A program made the translations under genes and the position numbers. The notes below the pieces were generated by a model. It ran no database searches. It saw only the letters and a program-made list of their open reading frames with translations, and was not told the DNA's origin. From positions 1 through 57,372 of the forward strand of contig NZ_JAGINO010000035.1 in the NCBI RefSeq assembly GCF_017876115.1: DNA of 57,372 nucleotides. The letters are read 5' to 3'. Source of the DNA: Azospirillum picis. GTDB taxonomy: Bacteria; Pseudomonadota; Alphaproteobacteria; Azospirillales; Azospirillaceae. Below, piece after piece: positions 1 to 8,726 of this stretch (position 1 is its first letter; each line of letters starts with the position of its first letter).

Positions 1-263
1 AGCGGGAACGGCGGCTTGGACGGGTAGAACGCCTTCATCGCCAGGTGCAGCAGCACCGAGCTGTCCTTGCCCACCGAGTACAGCATCACCGGGTTCTGGA
101 ACTGTGCCGCAACCTCCCGCATGATGTGGAGGCTCTCGGCCTCCAGCCTCTGCAGATGGGTGAGCCGGTCCCTGGAAAGCGGAACGGCGGGCTCGGCGGC
201 AACGGGCTCGGGAGCGGTGGCGTGCCGCGGGACGAGCGTGTCGGGCAGGGATTCAAGCAGCAT
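1..263 (-). CDS. cysD: Sulfate adenylyltransferase subunit 2, N-terminal part (runs off the window)
   Basis: Only the first 87 codons are present, read leftwards out of the window. The translation contains LEAESLHIMREVAAQFQNPV and then MLYSVGKDSSVLLHLAMKAF, which is the CysD signature including the PP-loop SxGKDS that binds ATP. CysD with CysN makes adenosine 5'-phosphosulfate from ATP and sulfate. The ATG at 263-261 overlaps the last codons of the upstream sulfotransferase gene by 11 bases, so the two are probably translationally coupled. That arrangement suggests activated sulfate is made for this sulfotransferase rather than only for cysteine synthesis. The residues before the conserved LEAES stretch form a short, poorly conserved N-terminal tail. 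Confidence 0.88.
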   Translation of the reverse strand, partial: MLLESLPDTLVPRHATAPEPVAAEPAVPLSRDRLTHLQRLEAESLHIMREVAAQFQNPVMLYSVGKDSSVLLHLAMKAFYPSKPPFP

Positions 264-1401
264 AGCCGGCCTTCTTCTGCATCTCTCCGGCCACGGCGTC
301 GAACACCGTCTGACGCTTGCGCGGCCATTCGATCGGGCGCTTCGATGGGTCGAAGCCTTCGGGTTTCTTGACGGGGGTCCAGCTCACTTCGCCGTTGTGG
401 CGCGAGGCGCGGGACGATCCCAGGATGGGAAGCTCGCTGATACGCTCAAAGGGGTAGCGCGCTTCATCCAGCTTCAGGAAATGCAGCAGATCGCGCGCCG
501 CCCCATCCGGGTTGGCCACCGCATCTTCGAAGCGGATCAGGCGGCAGGCATCGGGGCTCATCCGGCTCTGCGCCTCCAGCGCCGCCGCGGTGCCGAAGCT
601 CCATTCGCGGCAGACGTCGGCGAAGGTGCGGCCGAGGAAGCGCAACGGCCAGGTGTCGATGGTGGACTGCACCGCCCGCTTGCCTTCGCGCAGCACGATC
701 AGGCACTGCTCGGCCGGGAACAGGTAGGGAAAATACCGCATCATCCGGGTGTGAGGCGACTTGATCACCACGGTCTTGTCGGCGGGGAAGTCGGCCTCGA
801 CACGGCGAAGGAAGCCGCTCACCATGTAGCAGAAGGTTTCCAGGTCGCGGATGCAATCCCGATTGCGATGGTAGTACCGGTAGAAGCGCCCTTCGTAGAG
901 GCGGGCCTCCTCGATGGTGTTGAGGAAGGGCAGTTCCCGGATCCCATAGGGGTTGACCGCCACGTCGGGGTGCAGTTCGAGCAGGCTCTGGAGATAGTTG
1001 GTGCCGCTGCGCGGCATCACCCCGTGCAGGAACACGATGCGCGGCGCGCGGCGTTCGCCGGCCGGCGCATCGGCCGAAGCCCCCTCCCGCGGCAGTCCCC
1101 GGATCGATCGCGCCACCTCCCTCAGGTGACGGGCATTCTCTTCCGAGAACCAGGGATCGAAAAAGCTGGACTGCTCCGTGCTAGGGAGCCGAAGAAGCCG
1201 CTTCCCGACAAACCCAATCTCCTTCTGCAGGCGATGAGTGACGCCATCACCAAAATGATTCTTAAGAGATGTGGCGTAGTGATCGGCTGTCAGGGTCTTC
1301 GCATTCCAAAACACAAAAGCCTCCTTTTCGGCACTTCTGTGCCAGACTTCTTCGAACCTTCGGGGTATTGCCCGCTTGTGTTCAGGTCCTTCGGCGGCCA
1401 T
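253..1401 (-). CDS. Sulfotransferase family protein
   Basis: A 382-aa protein with both PAPS-binding signatures of cytosolic-type sulfotransferases: the 5'-phosphosulfate loop at FLHGVMPRSGTNYLQ (about residues 124-138) and the 3'-phosphate motif at CLIVLREGKRAVQST. It should transfer sulfate from PAPS to a sugar or lipid acceptor; the acceptor cannot be read from sequence. An N-terminal region of about 110 residues precedes the catalytic fold and has no motif I recognise. The stop overlaps the start of cysD, tying it to sulfate activation. In rhizobia and relatives this pairing occurs where lipo-chitooligosaccharides or polysaccharides are sulfated; which applies here is inference. Confidence 0.85.
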   Translation of the reverse strand: MAAEGPEHKRAIPRRFEEVWHRSAEKEAFVFWNAKTLTADHYATSLKNHFGDGVTHRLQKEIGFVGKRLLRLPSTEQSSFFDPWFSEENARHLREVARSIRGLPREGASADAPAGERRAPRIVFLHGVMPRSGTNYLQSLLELHPDVAVNPYGIRELPFLNTIEEARLYEGRFYRYYHRNRDCIRDLETFCYMVSGFLRRVEADFPADKTVVIKSPHTRMMRYFPYLFPAEQCLIVLREGKRAVQSTIDTWPLRFLGRTFADVCREWSFGTAAALEAQSRMSPDACRLIRFEDAVANPDGAARDLLHFLKLDEARYPFERISELPILGSSRASRHNGEVSWTPVKKPEGFDPSKRPIEWPRKRQTVFDAVAGEMQKKAGYAA

Positions 1402-2028
1402 CCAATGAAGCGACCGCCACAGCCAAGCCTTGTTATGGCCCTATCGATTGAGGATTTTTAGGTCTAATAGGGATCTGGGTCTCTATTCTTAAGTATGATC
1501 CTGCAACCCATCCAATGGTGGAGCGGGCGTGATGCAAGGGATCGCTCCTAACGGAAGATTTTATATTTCCAGCGAATAAGGCGCGATGGAAATCGACTTA
1601 ATGGTGGTTGAGGCGTGATTTGTTCGGGTCTCAAGTGTTTTCGAGGGAATTAGCCTGAATAATGAGAGATAATTATTTTAGACTTCTCTCCACGCTCCTC
1701 GGAATGTCCGAAAATCTAAAAGTTTTCTCTAGCAATCCGATATTTCGGATAGTGTCTACCTCAACCGCTGGCGGAAAACCTCTCCCATGCGGTGAGCAGG
1801 CTTCGCAAGGTACCCTCAAAGAACACCGGAAGCCGCTTGGCGTCAGGGAGTTGCCACCGGCCAGGAGCGTTGCTTTTGCGCCCAACCGGCTCCGAGCAGG
1901 CTTGCACTGAAAGGATGATTGCGGGAAACCACGGTGTCCCGTCACCTTTCCGGCAGGTGCAGGCATGACCTCCTCCAAGCTGCCGGCCCTTTCTCTTGAG
2001 TGCGACGCCTCGACATGGAAACGGCACG
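1402..2028 (+). other. Long divergent intergenic region
   Basis: About 630 bases between the divergently transcribed sulfotransferase and nucleotide-sugar dehydrogenase genes. Roughly 1460-1760 is visibly richer in A+T than the flanking genes, as expected for a promoter zone or old insertion scar. Short open frames here show no recognisable protein and no convincing ribosome binding site. I could not identify a specific operator or terminator. Confidence 0.4.
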
Positions 2029-3381
2029 ATGACCTCAGCGACCGCAGCCGGCCTCGACATCCCGGCTCTTGAGACCGCCTATCGGAGCCGCCAGGCGCGC
2101 ATCGCGGTGATCGGGCTCGGCTATGTCGGCCTGCCGCTGGTGCTGGCCCTGGCCGGGGCCGGCTTTCCCGTCACCGGCTTCGACATCGACCCGGCGAAGG
2201 TCGAGGCGCTCAACAGCGGCCGTTCCTACATCCGCCAGATCGCCGATGACCGCGTCGCCGCCGCCGTGGCGACGGGGCGCTTCCAGGCGACGGCCGACCC
2301 GGCCGGGTTCAAGGCCTGCGACGCCGTCATCATCTGCGTGCCGACGCCGCTGTCGCCGCAGCGCGAGCCGGACCTGAGCTTCGTGGAGGCCTCCACCCGC
2401 CTCGTCCGCGACCGGTTGAGGCCGGGGCAACTGGTGGTGCTGGAATCCACCACTTGGCCGGGCACCACCGAGGAGGTGATGCGGCCGATCCTGGAGGAGG
2501 CCGGGCTGGCCAGCGGGCGCGACTTCTTCCTCGCCTATTCGCCCGAGCGCGAGGATCCCGGCAACATCACCTTCACCACCAGCACCATCCCCAAGGTGGT
2601 CGGCGGCGACGGCGAGGCGGCCCGGACATTGGCGGTGGCGCTCTACGAGCAGGTGGTGCCGCAGGTGGTGGCGATGTCGAGCACGCGCGCGGCGGAAGCG
2701 ACCAAGCTGACCGAGAACATCTTCCGCTCGGTCAACATCGCCCTGGTGAACGAGCTGAAGGTCGTCTTTGAGCCGATGGGCATCGACATCTGGGAGGTGA
2801 TCGAGGCGGCCAAGACCAAGCCCTTCGGTTTCATGCCCTTCTATCCCGGTCCCGGCCTGGGCGGCCATTGCATCCCGATCGATCCCTTCTACCTGACTTG
2901 GAAGGCGCGCGAGTACCAGATCTCCACCCGCTTCATCGAACTGGCGGGTGAGGTCAACACGATGATGCCGCGTCATGTCGTCGACCGGCTCGCCCAGGCG
3001 CTCGACCGCCGCTGCGGCCTGGGGCTCAGCCGCGCGCGCCTCCTGCTGGTCGGCATGGCCTACAAGAAGAACGTCGACGACAGCCGCGAGTCGCCCGGCC
3101 TGCGGCTGATGGAGATGCTGCTGGAGCGGGGTGCCGCCGTCGAGTACCACGACCCCTACATCCCGGTGCTGCCGGTGACGCGCGAGCACGCGGCGCTCGC
3201 CGGCCGCACCTCGGTCGCCTGGAGGCCGGCGGTGCTGGCCGGCTTCGATGCGGCGGTGATCGTCACCGACCATGACGGCGTCGACTATCAAAGCCTCGCC
3301 GCCCATTGCCCGCTCATCGTCGACACGCGCAATGCGATGCGCGGTGTCGAAGGCTATGCCAACCGCATCGTCAAGGCCTGA
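2029..3381 (+). CDS. UDP-N-acetyl-D-glucosamine 6-dehydrogenase (WbpA/TviB-type)
   Basis: A 450-aa nucleotide-sugar dehydrogenase that oxidises C6 of a UDP-HexNAc to the uronic acid with two NAD+. The N-terminal Rossmann motif IAVIGLGYVGLPL is followed by GFDIDPAKVEAL and SYIRQI; the latter is typical of the WbpA/TviB branch rather than UDP-glucose dehydrogenases. The catalytic cysteine lies in GPGLGGHCIPIDPFYL. The C-terminal UDP-binding domain contains MAYKKNVDDSRESP. I chose ATG 2029, preceded by GGAAACGG; a TTG at 1996 would add 11 residues. It stands alone on the plus strand, with a lipoprotein gene about 110 bases downstream. A UDP-glucose dehydrogenase is the less likely alternative. 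Confidence 0.85.
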   Translation: MTSATAAGLDIPALETAYRSRQARIAVIGLGYVGLPLVLALAGAGFPVTGFDIDPAKVEALNSGRSYIRQIADDRVAAAVATGRFQATADPAGFKACDAVIICVPTPLSPQREPDLSFVEASTRLVRDRLRPGQLVVLESTTWPGTTEEVMRPILEEAGLASGRDFFLAYSPEREDPGNITFTTSTIPKVVGGDGEAARTLAVALYEQVVPQVVAMSSTRAAEATKLTENIFRSVNIALVNELKVVFEPMGIDIWEVIEAAKTKPFGFMPFYPGPGLGGHCIPIDPFYLTWKAREYQISTRFIELAGEVNTMMPRHVVDRLAQALDRRCGLGLSRARLLLVGMAYKKNVDDSRESPGLRLMEMLLERGAAVEYHDPYIPVLPVTREHAALAGRTSVAWRPAVLAGFDAAVIVTDHDGVDYQSLAAHCPLIVDTRNAMRGVEGYANRIVKA

Positions 3382-3495
3382 GGGCTGGGCTGAGGAGCGG
3401 CCCGTCGCCGCCGGCCGGGAGAGGCGGCTGCACAAACGGCAGCGCCTGCGCTATAATCGAGCGACAGACCAGCCGAAGGAAGAGAGTGCTTGCCG

Positions 3496-3987
3496 ATGCC
3501 CGCCCACAGCCGTTTCACCCGTTGCGCCGCCGTTGCGGTGCTCGCGCTGTCCACGCTGCTCGCCGGTTGCCAGACCGGCTCGATGGGCAGCAAGGAGGGG
3601 TTCGGCACCGTCGGCGGCGCGGTGGCCGGCGGCCTGATCGGCTCGCGCTTCGGCGGCGGCTCGGGCAAGCTGGTGGCGGTCGGCATCGGCACGCTGCTGG
3701 GCGCCTTCGCCGGGCGGGAACTGGGCGCCTCGCTCGACCGTGCCGACCAGGCCTATGCTGACCAGGCCGCCACCCGCGCCTACACCGCGCCGATCGGCCA
3801 GCGGATCAGTTGGAACAACCCGCAGTCGGGCAACCAGGGTGTCGTCGTGCCGGTACGCGACGGCTATGACGGGTCCGGAGCCTATTGCCGCGAGTTCCAG
3901 CAGACCATCGTCGTCGGCGGCCGCAGCGAGCAGGCCTTCGGCACCGCCTGCCGCCAGCCCGACGGGGCGTGGAAGATCGTGGGCTAG
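3496..3987 (+). CDS. Glycine-zipper outer-membrane lipoprotein (17 kDa surface antigen-like)
   Basis: A 163-aa lipoprotein. A hydrophobic signal ends in the lipobox LLAGC near residue 24, so it should be lipidated and placed in the outer membrane. Two glycine-zipper segments follow (GTVGGAVAGGLIGSRFGGGSG and VGIGTLLGAFAGREL), the hallmark of the Rickettsia 17 kDa antigen / glycine-zipper 2TM group. The C-terminal half is a small soluble domain with two cysteines (AYCREF and GTACRQPDGAW). The ATG at 3496 has GAAGGAAGAG upstream at good spacing; a TTG at 3490 is a poorer start. Role inferred as an envelope structural lipoprotein. Confidence 0.8.
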   Translation: MPAHSRFTRCAAVAVLALSTLLAGCQTGSMGSKEGFGTVGGAVAGGLIGSRFGGGSGKLVAVGIGTLLGAFAGRELGASLDRADQAYADQAATRAYTAPIGQRISWNNPQSGNQGVVVPVRDGYDGSGAYCREFQQTIVVGGRSEQAFGTACRQPDGAWKIVG

Positions 3988-4417
3988 GGGAGTCCTCCCT
4001 TCTCCATCACCTCAGGTCCAGTCTGACGCCCTTAGGCTGATCACGGGATGTTGTGGGCTTCTGCTGAAACAGCCCCATCGGGTTGTACCTGGAAGAAATT
4101 ATCAGACAAAACTAGAAAATCAATCTTTGCAACAAAAGTTATTTCCCCCAAATCTTCATCAATAGAAACGATTTACTCGTTTGGTTTTGTATAGAATAGC
4201 CCATCATTTTCTAGCAGAATTCTTTATGGTGCGCCATGATTTTTCAAGAAATAATTTCATGCTATAAAATTCATGAACTCGTATGAAAAAGACGGCATCA
4301 GTGACTGTATTGCGGGAGAAAGTACCCCCCCCCGAGTTCTGAGAAGAAAATTTTTGAGGTAAAATTTGGAGGGCTTTAAAGGATTATTCACGAAAATAAA
4401 ATCTCTATCTATTTCCT
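3988..4417 (+). other. AT-rich intergenic region with a C9 tract
   Basis: This 430-base stretch is much richer in A+T than its surroundings, with repeated runs of A and T between 4080 and 4415. It carries a run of nine C residues at 4325-4333, about 85 bases before the next start codon. It marks the left edge of a compositionally different block of glycan genes. No gene is seen in it. A promoter for the downstream HAD gene is probably here but I cannot place it. Confidence 0.5.
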
Positions 4418-5239
4418 ATGATCTCATGCCGCGGCATTCTGAAGAATGGAGTACCGGACGATATGGATTGGATTGACCGCAACGCCTTCCGGCTTTACGA
4501 GGCGGAGGTACAGGCTCCAGTAACAGCAGTGGCGTCGGTCGATATTTTTGATACGTTGCTTCTACGAGGCCTAAAACCAGAACCACACCGCTTTCTCGAC
4601 ATGGCCCGCCGTCAACTCCGAGTTCTGCGTGACACCGGTCACGCCCCGGGCATCAATGCCCGCACACTGATGCAGGTGCGGCTGGAGGCGGCTCGGGCGG
4701 TATATCGCCATTGCCAGCCCGTGAGCGGCATACGTGAGGCAACTTATGCAGACATCGCCGGCACCATGCTTCATCTGCTCGGTCTTCCTGCCGACCCGGC
4801 GCTCGTCGCCCAGCTTCTAGACGTGGAACAGAAGTATGAAGTCACTGTGCTGCGCCCCAACCCGGTGCTGGTCGGCATCCTAGAGCGCGCCCGCAAAGCA
4901 AGCCGCCAGGTGATCTGTATCTCCGACATGTATCTGCCAGGAGAAACACTGCGACGACTGGTGGAGCGGCGCGTCCCAAACGGTCTGATCGACCGCGTCT
5001 ACAGCAGTGCCGATTTCGGTTTCGGTAAGGCAAGCGGACTGCTTTACCGCGCCGTTCTTGACGATCTCGGTGTAGCCCCCGAGGTCGTTGCTCATTGTGG
5101 GGACAATGAGCTGGCCGACGTTCATCAGGCGCAGACGGCAGGTATTCGCGCGATCCATACGCCCCGCCAGCCGGCCTGGCAGGGGTTGACCAGGATGTGG
5201 AGAACCGCCTTTCACGCTCTGCACGGAATCGCAGCATGA
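4418..5239 (+). CDS. HAD-superfamily hydrolase, COG5610-like
   Basis: A 273-aa HAD-fold protein. Motif I is VDIFDTLLLR with the two aspartates at residues 42 and 45, motif II is CISDMY (Ser169-Asp170), and motif IV is CGDNELADV (Asp229), so the phosphatase or phosphotransferase core looks complete. The closest architecture in the window is the N-terminal third of the 800-aa protein at 14441-16843. The stop codon overlaps the next start as ATGA (5236-5239), so it is coupled to a gene encoding what resembles the remaining half of that protein. The ATG at 4463 (MDWIDRNAF) is an alternative start. Substrate unknown; surface-glycan phosphate chemistry is inference from context. Confidence 0.72.
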   Translation: MISCRGILKNGVPDDMDWIDRNAFRLYEAEVQAPVTAVASVDIFDTLLLRGLKPEPHRFLDMARRQLRVLRDTGHAPGINARTLMQVRLEAARAVYRHCQPVSGIREATYADIAGTMLHLLGLPADPALVAQLLDVEQKYEVTVLRPNPVLVGILERARKASRQVICISDMYLPGETLRRLVERRVPNGLIDRVYSSADFGFGKASGLLYRAVLDDLGVAPEVVAHCGDNELADVHQAQTAGIRAIHTPRQPAWQGLTRMWRTAFHALHGIAA

Positions 5240-7821
5240 CCATCCGTGACCCTTATGCATTTGGGCGAGATACCCTTGGCCCCATCTTTGCGCTGTTTTG
5301 CTATCGGCTCTATGCACATCTCTCGGTTTACCGCGAGGGCAACGGGGCAGCGCTGTTCGTGGCGCGGGGTGGCCTGAGACTCGGCCACTGGTACGGGCTG
5401 TTCCTCAAAGCGCATGGGCTGACCTCTCCAGTGCCCACCGGTGCCATTCATATTTCGCGTCTGGTGGTTATGAAGGCGGGCCTGAAGAACGCTCCCAATC
5501 ACATGGCCGCCCAAATTGCCGCGGAGTTTTCGGGCTGGAGCACCGAGGACGCCTTGCGCTGTATCCTGCCGGAGGCGGTATGGCAGGACTGGCGCAGCGT
5601 CACAGAGGAGGACGCGTTGCGTCGTTCTTTTACCGCCGACACCTTCTGCCGCGCGCTCGCGACACGAAACGCTGCCGGAACGGTGCTGACAAATTATTTT
5701 GGCGAGCAGAACACTCTTCTGCGCGAGCATCTGCGGGGCGCCTGCAACGGGAGCCGACCAAAGACGCTGCTGCCGGTCGACACCGGCTGGTCCGGCTCTA
5801 TCGTGGCAGCACTCAAGGCTGCAGTGCCGGAACAGACGATCCGCGCCCTGTTCTTCGGCCGCTACAATTACGGCCGGCCGCCGCCGCCTGTCTTCGCCCA
5901 TATTGTCGGGCTGATGGCAGAAGGTGAGGGCTATGACCCGCGCAGCCCCATAACCGCCGTGTTCCGCCACCGTCACCTGATCGAAGGTCTGTGTGAGATC
6001 AAATGGCCGAGCGCGACTGGGTTTCGCCGCGATGAAAATGGCCAATGCCTACCGGAAACTGGCGTGCCGCCGGCTGGGATTGTCGCCCCGTCAGACGATG
6101 AGCCGATGGCACGTGGCGTTTCCGTTTATCTGGAGGGACGTGGGGCAGGCCGGTGCCTTGACCCTGGCCATATCGTCCACGCTGCGGCTGGCGCCGCCCG
6201 CCGTCTGCAACGGGCCATCCGTTACCCGGCAGCAGCAGAAGCGCCTTTACTGACGGTGCCTGTGCGCTCGGCTGACTTCGGCAAGACATTGCTGGTCCCG
6301 GTGCTGCTCCCTCCCGCCATGGATCCGGAGGGCAAGCAGCGCAACATAGCCCACAGCCTATGGACGGAAGGCCAGATCGCCTTGGAATTTCCCTGGAGGC
6401 GCCGGCTTTATCAATGGCGATGTCGGCGTCACACCGGAGACATGGCGCCCCCAGCATCACCTGCCGCTTCCGCGTCCCAAACCGTGAGCCTGGAGCACAA
6501 CATGTCCCTGTCCTTGCCCCTCAGTGAGCATGAACCGATCCTGCCGCGCCTCTCGGCTGCGGCGCGTGACCTGTTGCCCGTTCCAGAAACAGCGCAGACG
6601 ACCCTAAACGTCGATTCGATGGTCAATTTCCTCCCGCTCATTGATCCCGTGCTGGAGGCCGCCCAGCCGAAAGCGGTGTGCGAGATTGGAATGGGTGCGG
6701 GCGCGCTGACGCGGGCACTCGTCCCCTGGTGCCGAGACCACGGCGCAACCCTGGCCGTGGTCGATCCGGTGGCGAGCCCAAAGACCCTTGGTATGGAGCC
6801 GCCAGAGCACGTCGCCCTGTGCCCGGAGATTTCAGAGCGCTATCTGGAGCATGGGCCTTTCGCGAATGTCTATTTTGTCGACGGCGACCACAACCATCAT
6901 ACTGTCACCGCCGAATTGACCGCCATCGCACGCCTCTCCGACGCCCATCCGGAAGAACCGCTGGTCCTTTTCCTACACGATGTCGGCTGGCCCAATGGCA
7001 GGCGCGACATGTTCTATGGCCTATCCACCATCCCGGCTACGGTTACCGAGGGTAGGCTGGCCCACGGCTTACGCATGCCGCTGCTTGACCCCGCCGATCC
7101 GCCGGAGTTCGGTCTCTCGTACGAGGGAGTGATGGAAGGGATTGCCGCCAGCGACGGCGGCCCCCGTAACGGCGTGTTGACCGCTGTCGAAGACTTCGTG
7201 GCCGCTAACCCCGCATGGGCGTTCTTCTGGTTGCCCTGCCTGTACGGAATGGGAGTGGCATGGCGGCGCGACCGGGTCACGGAAGGCCTTGCCGCAGCGC
7301 TTGCCGACCTGCGCGTGTTGGTCGACCGCGTCCGTCCGCTGGCCGCAACCATGGAGATGAATCGACTGCGCCTGCTTGCTACCCTCAATCTGTCTGGCTC
7401 AATTTGGCAGGAGCATGTCGACCTCATCAATCAACAGAATGGTGTCATTGCTCAGCAGAAACGCAGCATTGATGATGCCCGCGTTGAATTGGCCCTGACG
7501 CTGGCCGACCAAGCGCGGCGCGACGGCTTCTCCGAACTGGTGCTGTGCGGCGCCGGTGGATTGCAGGGACTGGCGCCGCTGCTGCTGCCACCGCTGCGTG
7601 CGGCTGGAATTCCGATTGCGGGCTATTATGACCACCTGCCGATCGGTGCCCTGGAGATGATGTGCGAGGTTCCGATATTGGGCCGCGAGCGTCTGCGCCC
7701 CAACCGGAACCGTGCCTTCATCATCGTCTCGCCGGGTTACGGGCGCGAAATCCGCCGTACTTTGGAAACGGCTGGTGCTGCCCTCGGCACCCTGTATCTG
7801 CCCTTCGCCCAACGCTCCTGA
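5236..7821 (+). CDS. Two-module ORF: COG5610 C-terminal-like domain joined to a SAM methyltransferase (probably two genes fused by a frameshift)
   Basis: As read this is one 861-aa frame starting in an ATGA overlap with the HAD gene. Residues about 10-400 resemble the non-HAD part of the 800-aa protein at 14441-16843: LGPIFALFCYRLY against LGPAVVEYCRWVV, and LLPVDTGWSGSIVAALK against VALVDLGARGSTPAALAK. Residues about 480-700 form a class I SAM methyltransferase (VCEIGMGAGALT, VYFVDGDHNHHTV, LFLHDVGWPNGRRD). A short coiled coil (about 735-765) and a C-terminal Rossmann-like domain starting LVLCGAGGLQG follow. The linker around residues 386-420 is arginine-rich and unlike either module. The adjacent frame gives a clean end for the first module, and an independent start exists at 6502. 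I therefore think these are two genes, 5236-6487 and 6502-7821, joined by an indel. Confidence 0.65.
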   Translation: MTIRDPYAFGRDTLGPIFALFCYRLYAHLSVYREGNGAALFVARGGLRLGHWYGLFLKAHGLTSPVPTGAIHISRLVVMKAGLKNAPNHMAAQIAAEFSGWSTEDALRCILPEAVWQDWRSVTEEDALRRSFTADTFCRALATRNAAGTVLTNYFGEQNTLLREHLRGACNGSRPKTLLPVDTGWSGSIVAALKAAVPEQTIRALFFGRYNYGRPPPPVFAHIVGLMAEGEGYDPRSPITAVFRHRHLIEGLCEIKWPSATGFRRDENGQCLPETGVPPAGIVAPSDDEPMARGVSVYLEGRGAGRCLDPGHIVHAAAGAARRLQRAIRYPAAAEAPLLTVPVRSADFGKTLLVPVLLPPAMDPEGKQRNIAHSLWTEGQIALEFPWRRRLYQWRCRRHTGDMAPPASPAASASQTVSLEHNMSLSLPLSEHEPILPRLSAAARDLLPVPETAQTTLNVDSMVNFLPLIDPVLEAAQPKAVCEIGMGAGALTRALVPWCRDHGATLAVVDPVASPKTLGMEPPEHVALCPEISERYLEHGPFANVYFVDGDHNHHTVTAELTAIARLSDAHPEEPLVLFLHDVGWPNGRRDMFYGLSTIPATVTEGRLAHGLRMPLLDPADPPEFGLSYEGVMEGIAASDGGPRNGVLTAVEDFVAANPAWAFFWLPCLYGMGVAWRRDRVTEGLAAALADLRVLVDRVRPLAATMEMNRLRLLATLNLSGSIWQEHVDLINQQNGVIAQQKRSIDDARVELALTLADQARRDGFSELVLCGAGGLQGLAPLLLPPLRAAGIPIAGYYDHLPIGALEMMCEVPILGRERLRPNRNRAFIIVSPGYGREIRRTLETAGAALGTLYLPFAQRS
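6388..6504 (+). other. Apparent frameshift junction and internal start site
   Basis: Removing one C from the CCC at 6391-6393 puts the sequence into a frame reading GGAGFINGDVGVTPETW and ending LPLPRPKP before a TGA at 6485-6487. That tail has normal codon use, whereas the frame as written reads WRRRLYQWRCRRH. Fifteen bases after that stop lies ATG 6502, with GGAG at 6492-6495 at ideal spacing, opening MSLSLPLSEHEPIL. These features fit two adjacent genes and a one-base insertion (real or a sequencing error). Confidence 0.62.
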
Positions 7822-7835
7822 CCAGACGGACCATC

Positions 7836-8726
7836 ATGCCCGAGAGCAAACCAACCGCCACCGTCACCATCGTCACCCGCACCAAGAATCGCCCGCAGTT
7901 CCTGCCGCGTGCCCGCGCCAGTGTGGAAGCGCAGAACTTCCGAGATCTCGTCTGGGTGGTTGTCAATGACGCCGGCGATCCGGCGGTGCCTGAGCGAGAG
8001 GTCAAGGCAGCCCAGCGCAACGGGTTGCGCGCTCTGCTGGTGAATCGCGAAGCGTCCATCGGCATGGAAGCGGCCTCCAACGATGGCATCAACCGCGTTG
8101 ACAGCCGTTATATTGTCATCCATGACGATGACGACAGTTGGGATCCCGCGTTCCTGGAAAAGACAGTTCATTTTTTGGACAACAATCCACACCCACTCGG
8201 TGTCGTAACCTACAGTGCACGCATCATCGAGGACATCTCCTCTGGCGAGCCCGTTACCGTTTCAATCGACTCTTACAATGATAAGTTACGGGCGATCTAT
8301 CTGTCGGACCTCTGTGAACACAACCGCTTTCCGCCAATCTCCTTCTTGTTTCGACGCCGTGCCTATGAGGCTCTCGGCGGCTTCGATGAAAGCTTACCAG
8401 TATTGGGGGACTGGGATTTCAACCTGCGCATCCTGCTCCAAGGTGAGATTGCTTTGCTGCCGGAGACCCTAGCCAACTACCATCTCCGCCTTGCGGTGCC
8501 GGATGGCCAAGGCCATCTTGGCAATACGGTGACCACCGGCCTTTCGCAGCATGCGGTTATCGATTGCCGCTACCGCAACCACATTCTGCGTGAAGACGTG
8601 AAGGCTGGCCGTATCGGGCTTGGCATGCTGCTGGCCATGGGACGCAACCTCGCCCACACCACCTCACGCATCAGCCAACGGATCGACACGCTGGAAACAG
8701 CGATCAGCAGCCACCCGGAAGACTGA
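7836..8726 (+). CDS. Glycosyltransferase family 2
   Basis: A 296-aa GT-A fold transferase. It opens TVTIVTRTKNRPQFLPRA, then has the nucleotide-sugar and metal binding stretch VIHDDDDSWDPAFL (about residues 100-113) and a later GDWDFNLRILL, which matches the ED(x)D catalytic-base region of GT2 enzymes. No membrane segment is apparent. The start is 14 bases after the previous stop, so it is probably co-transcribed with the HAD and methyltransferase genes upstream. Donor and acceptor are not predictable from this sequence. Confidence 0.82.
   Translation: MPESKPTATVTIVTRTKNRPQFLPRARASVEAQNFRDLVWVVVNDAGDPAVPEREVKAAQRNGLRALLVNREASIGMEAASNDGINRVDSRYIVIHDDDDSWDPAFLEKTVHFLDNNPHPLGVVTYSARIIEDISSGEPVTVSIDSYNDKLRAIYLSDLCEHNRFPPISFLFRRRAYEALGGFDESLPVLGDWDFNLRILLQGEIALLPETLANYHLRLAVPDGQGHLGNTVTTGLSQHAVIDCRYRNHILREDVKAGRIGLGMLLAMGRNLAHTTSRISQRIDTLETAISSHPED

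Noticed and set aside
1662..1910. A short open frame in the divergent region after the sulfotransferase gene.
   Set aside because: No ribosome binding site, no family signature and mixed composition; looks like chance.
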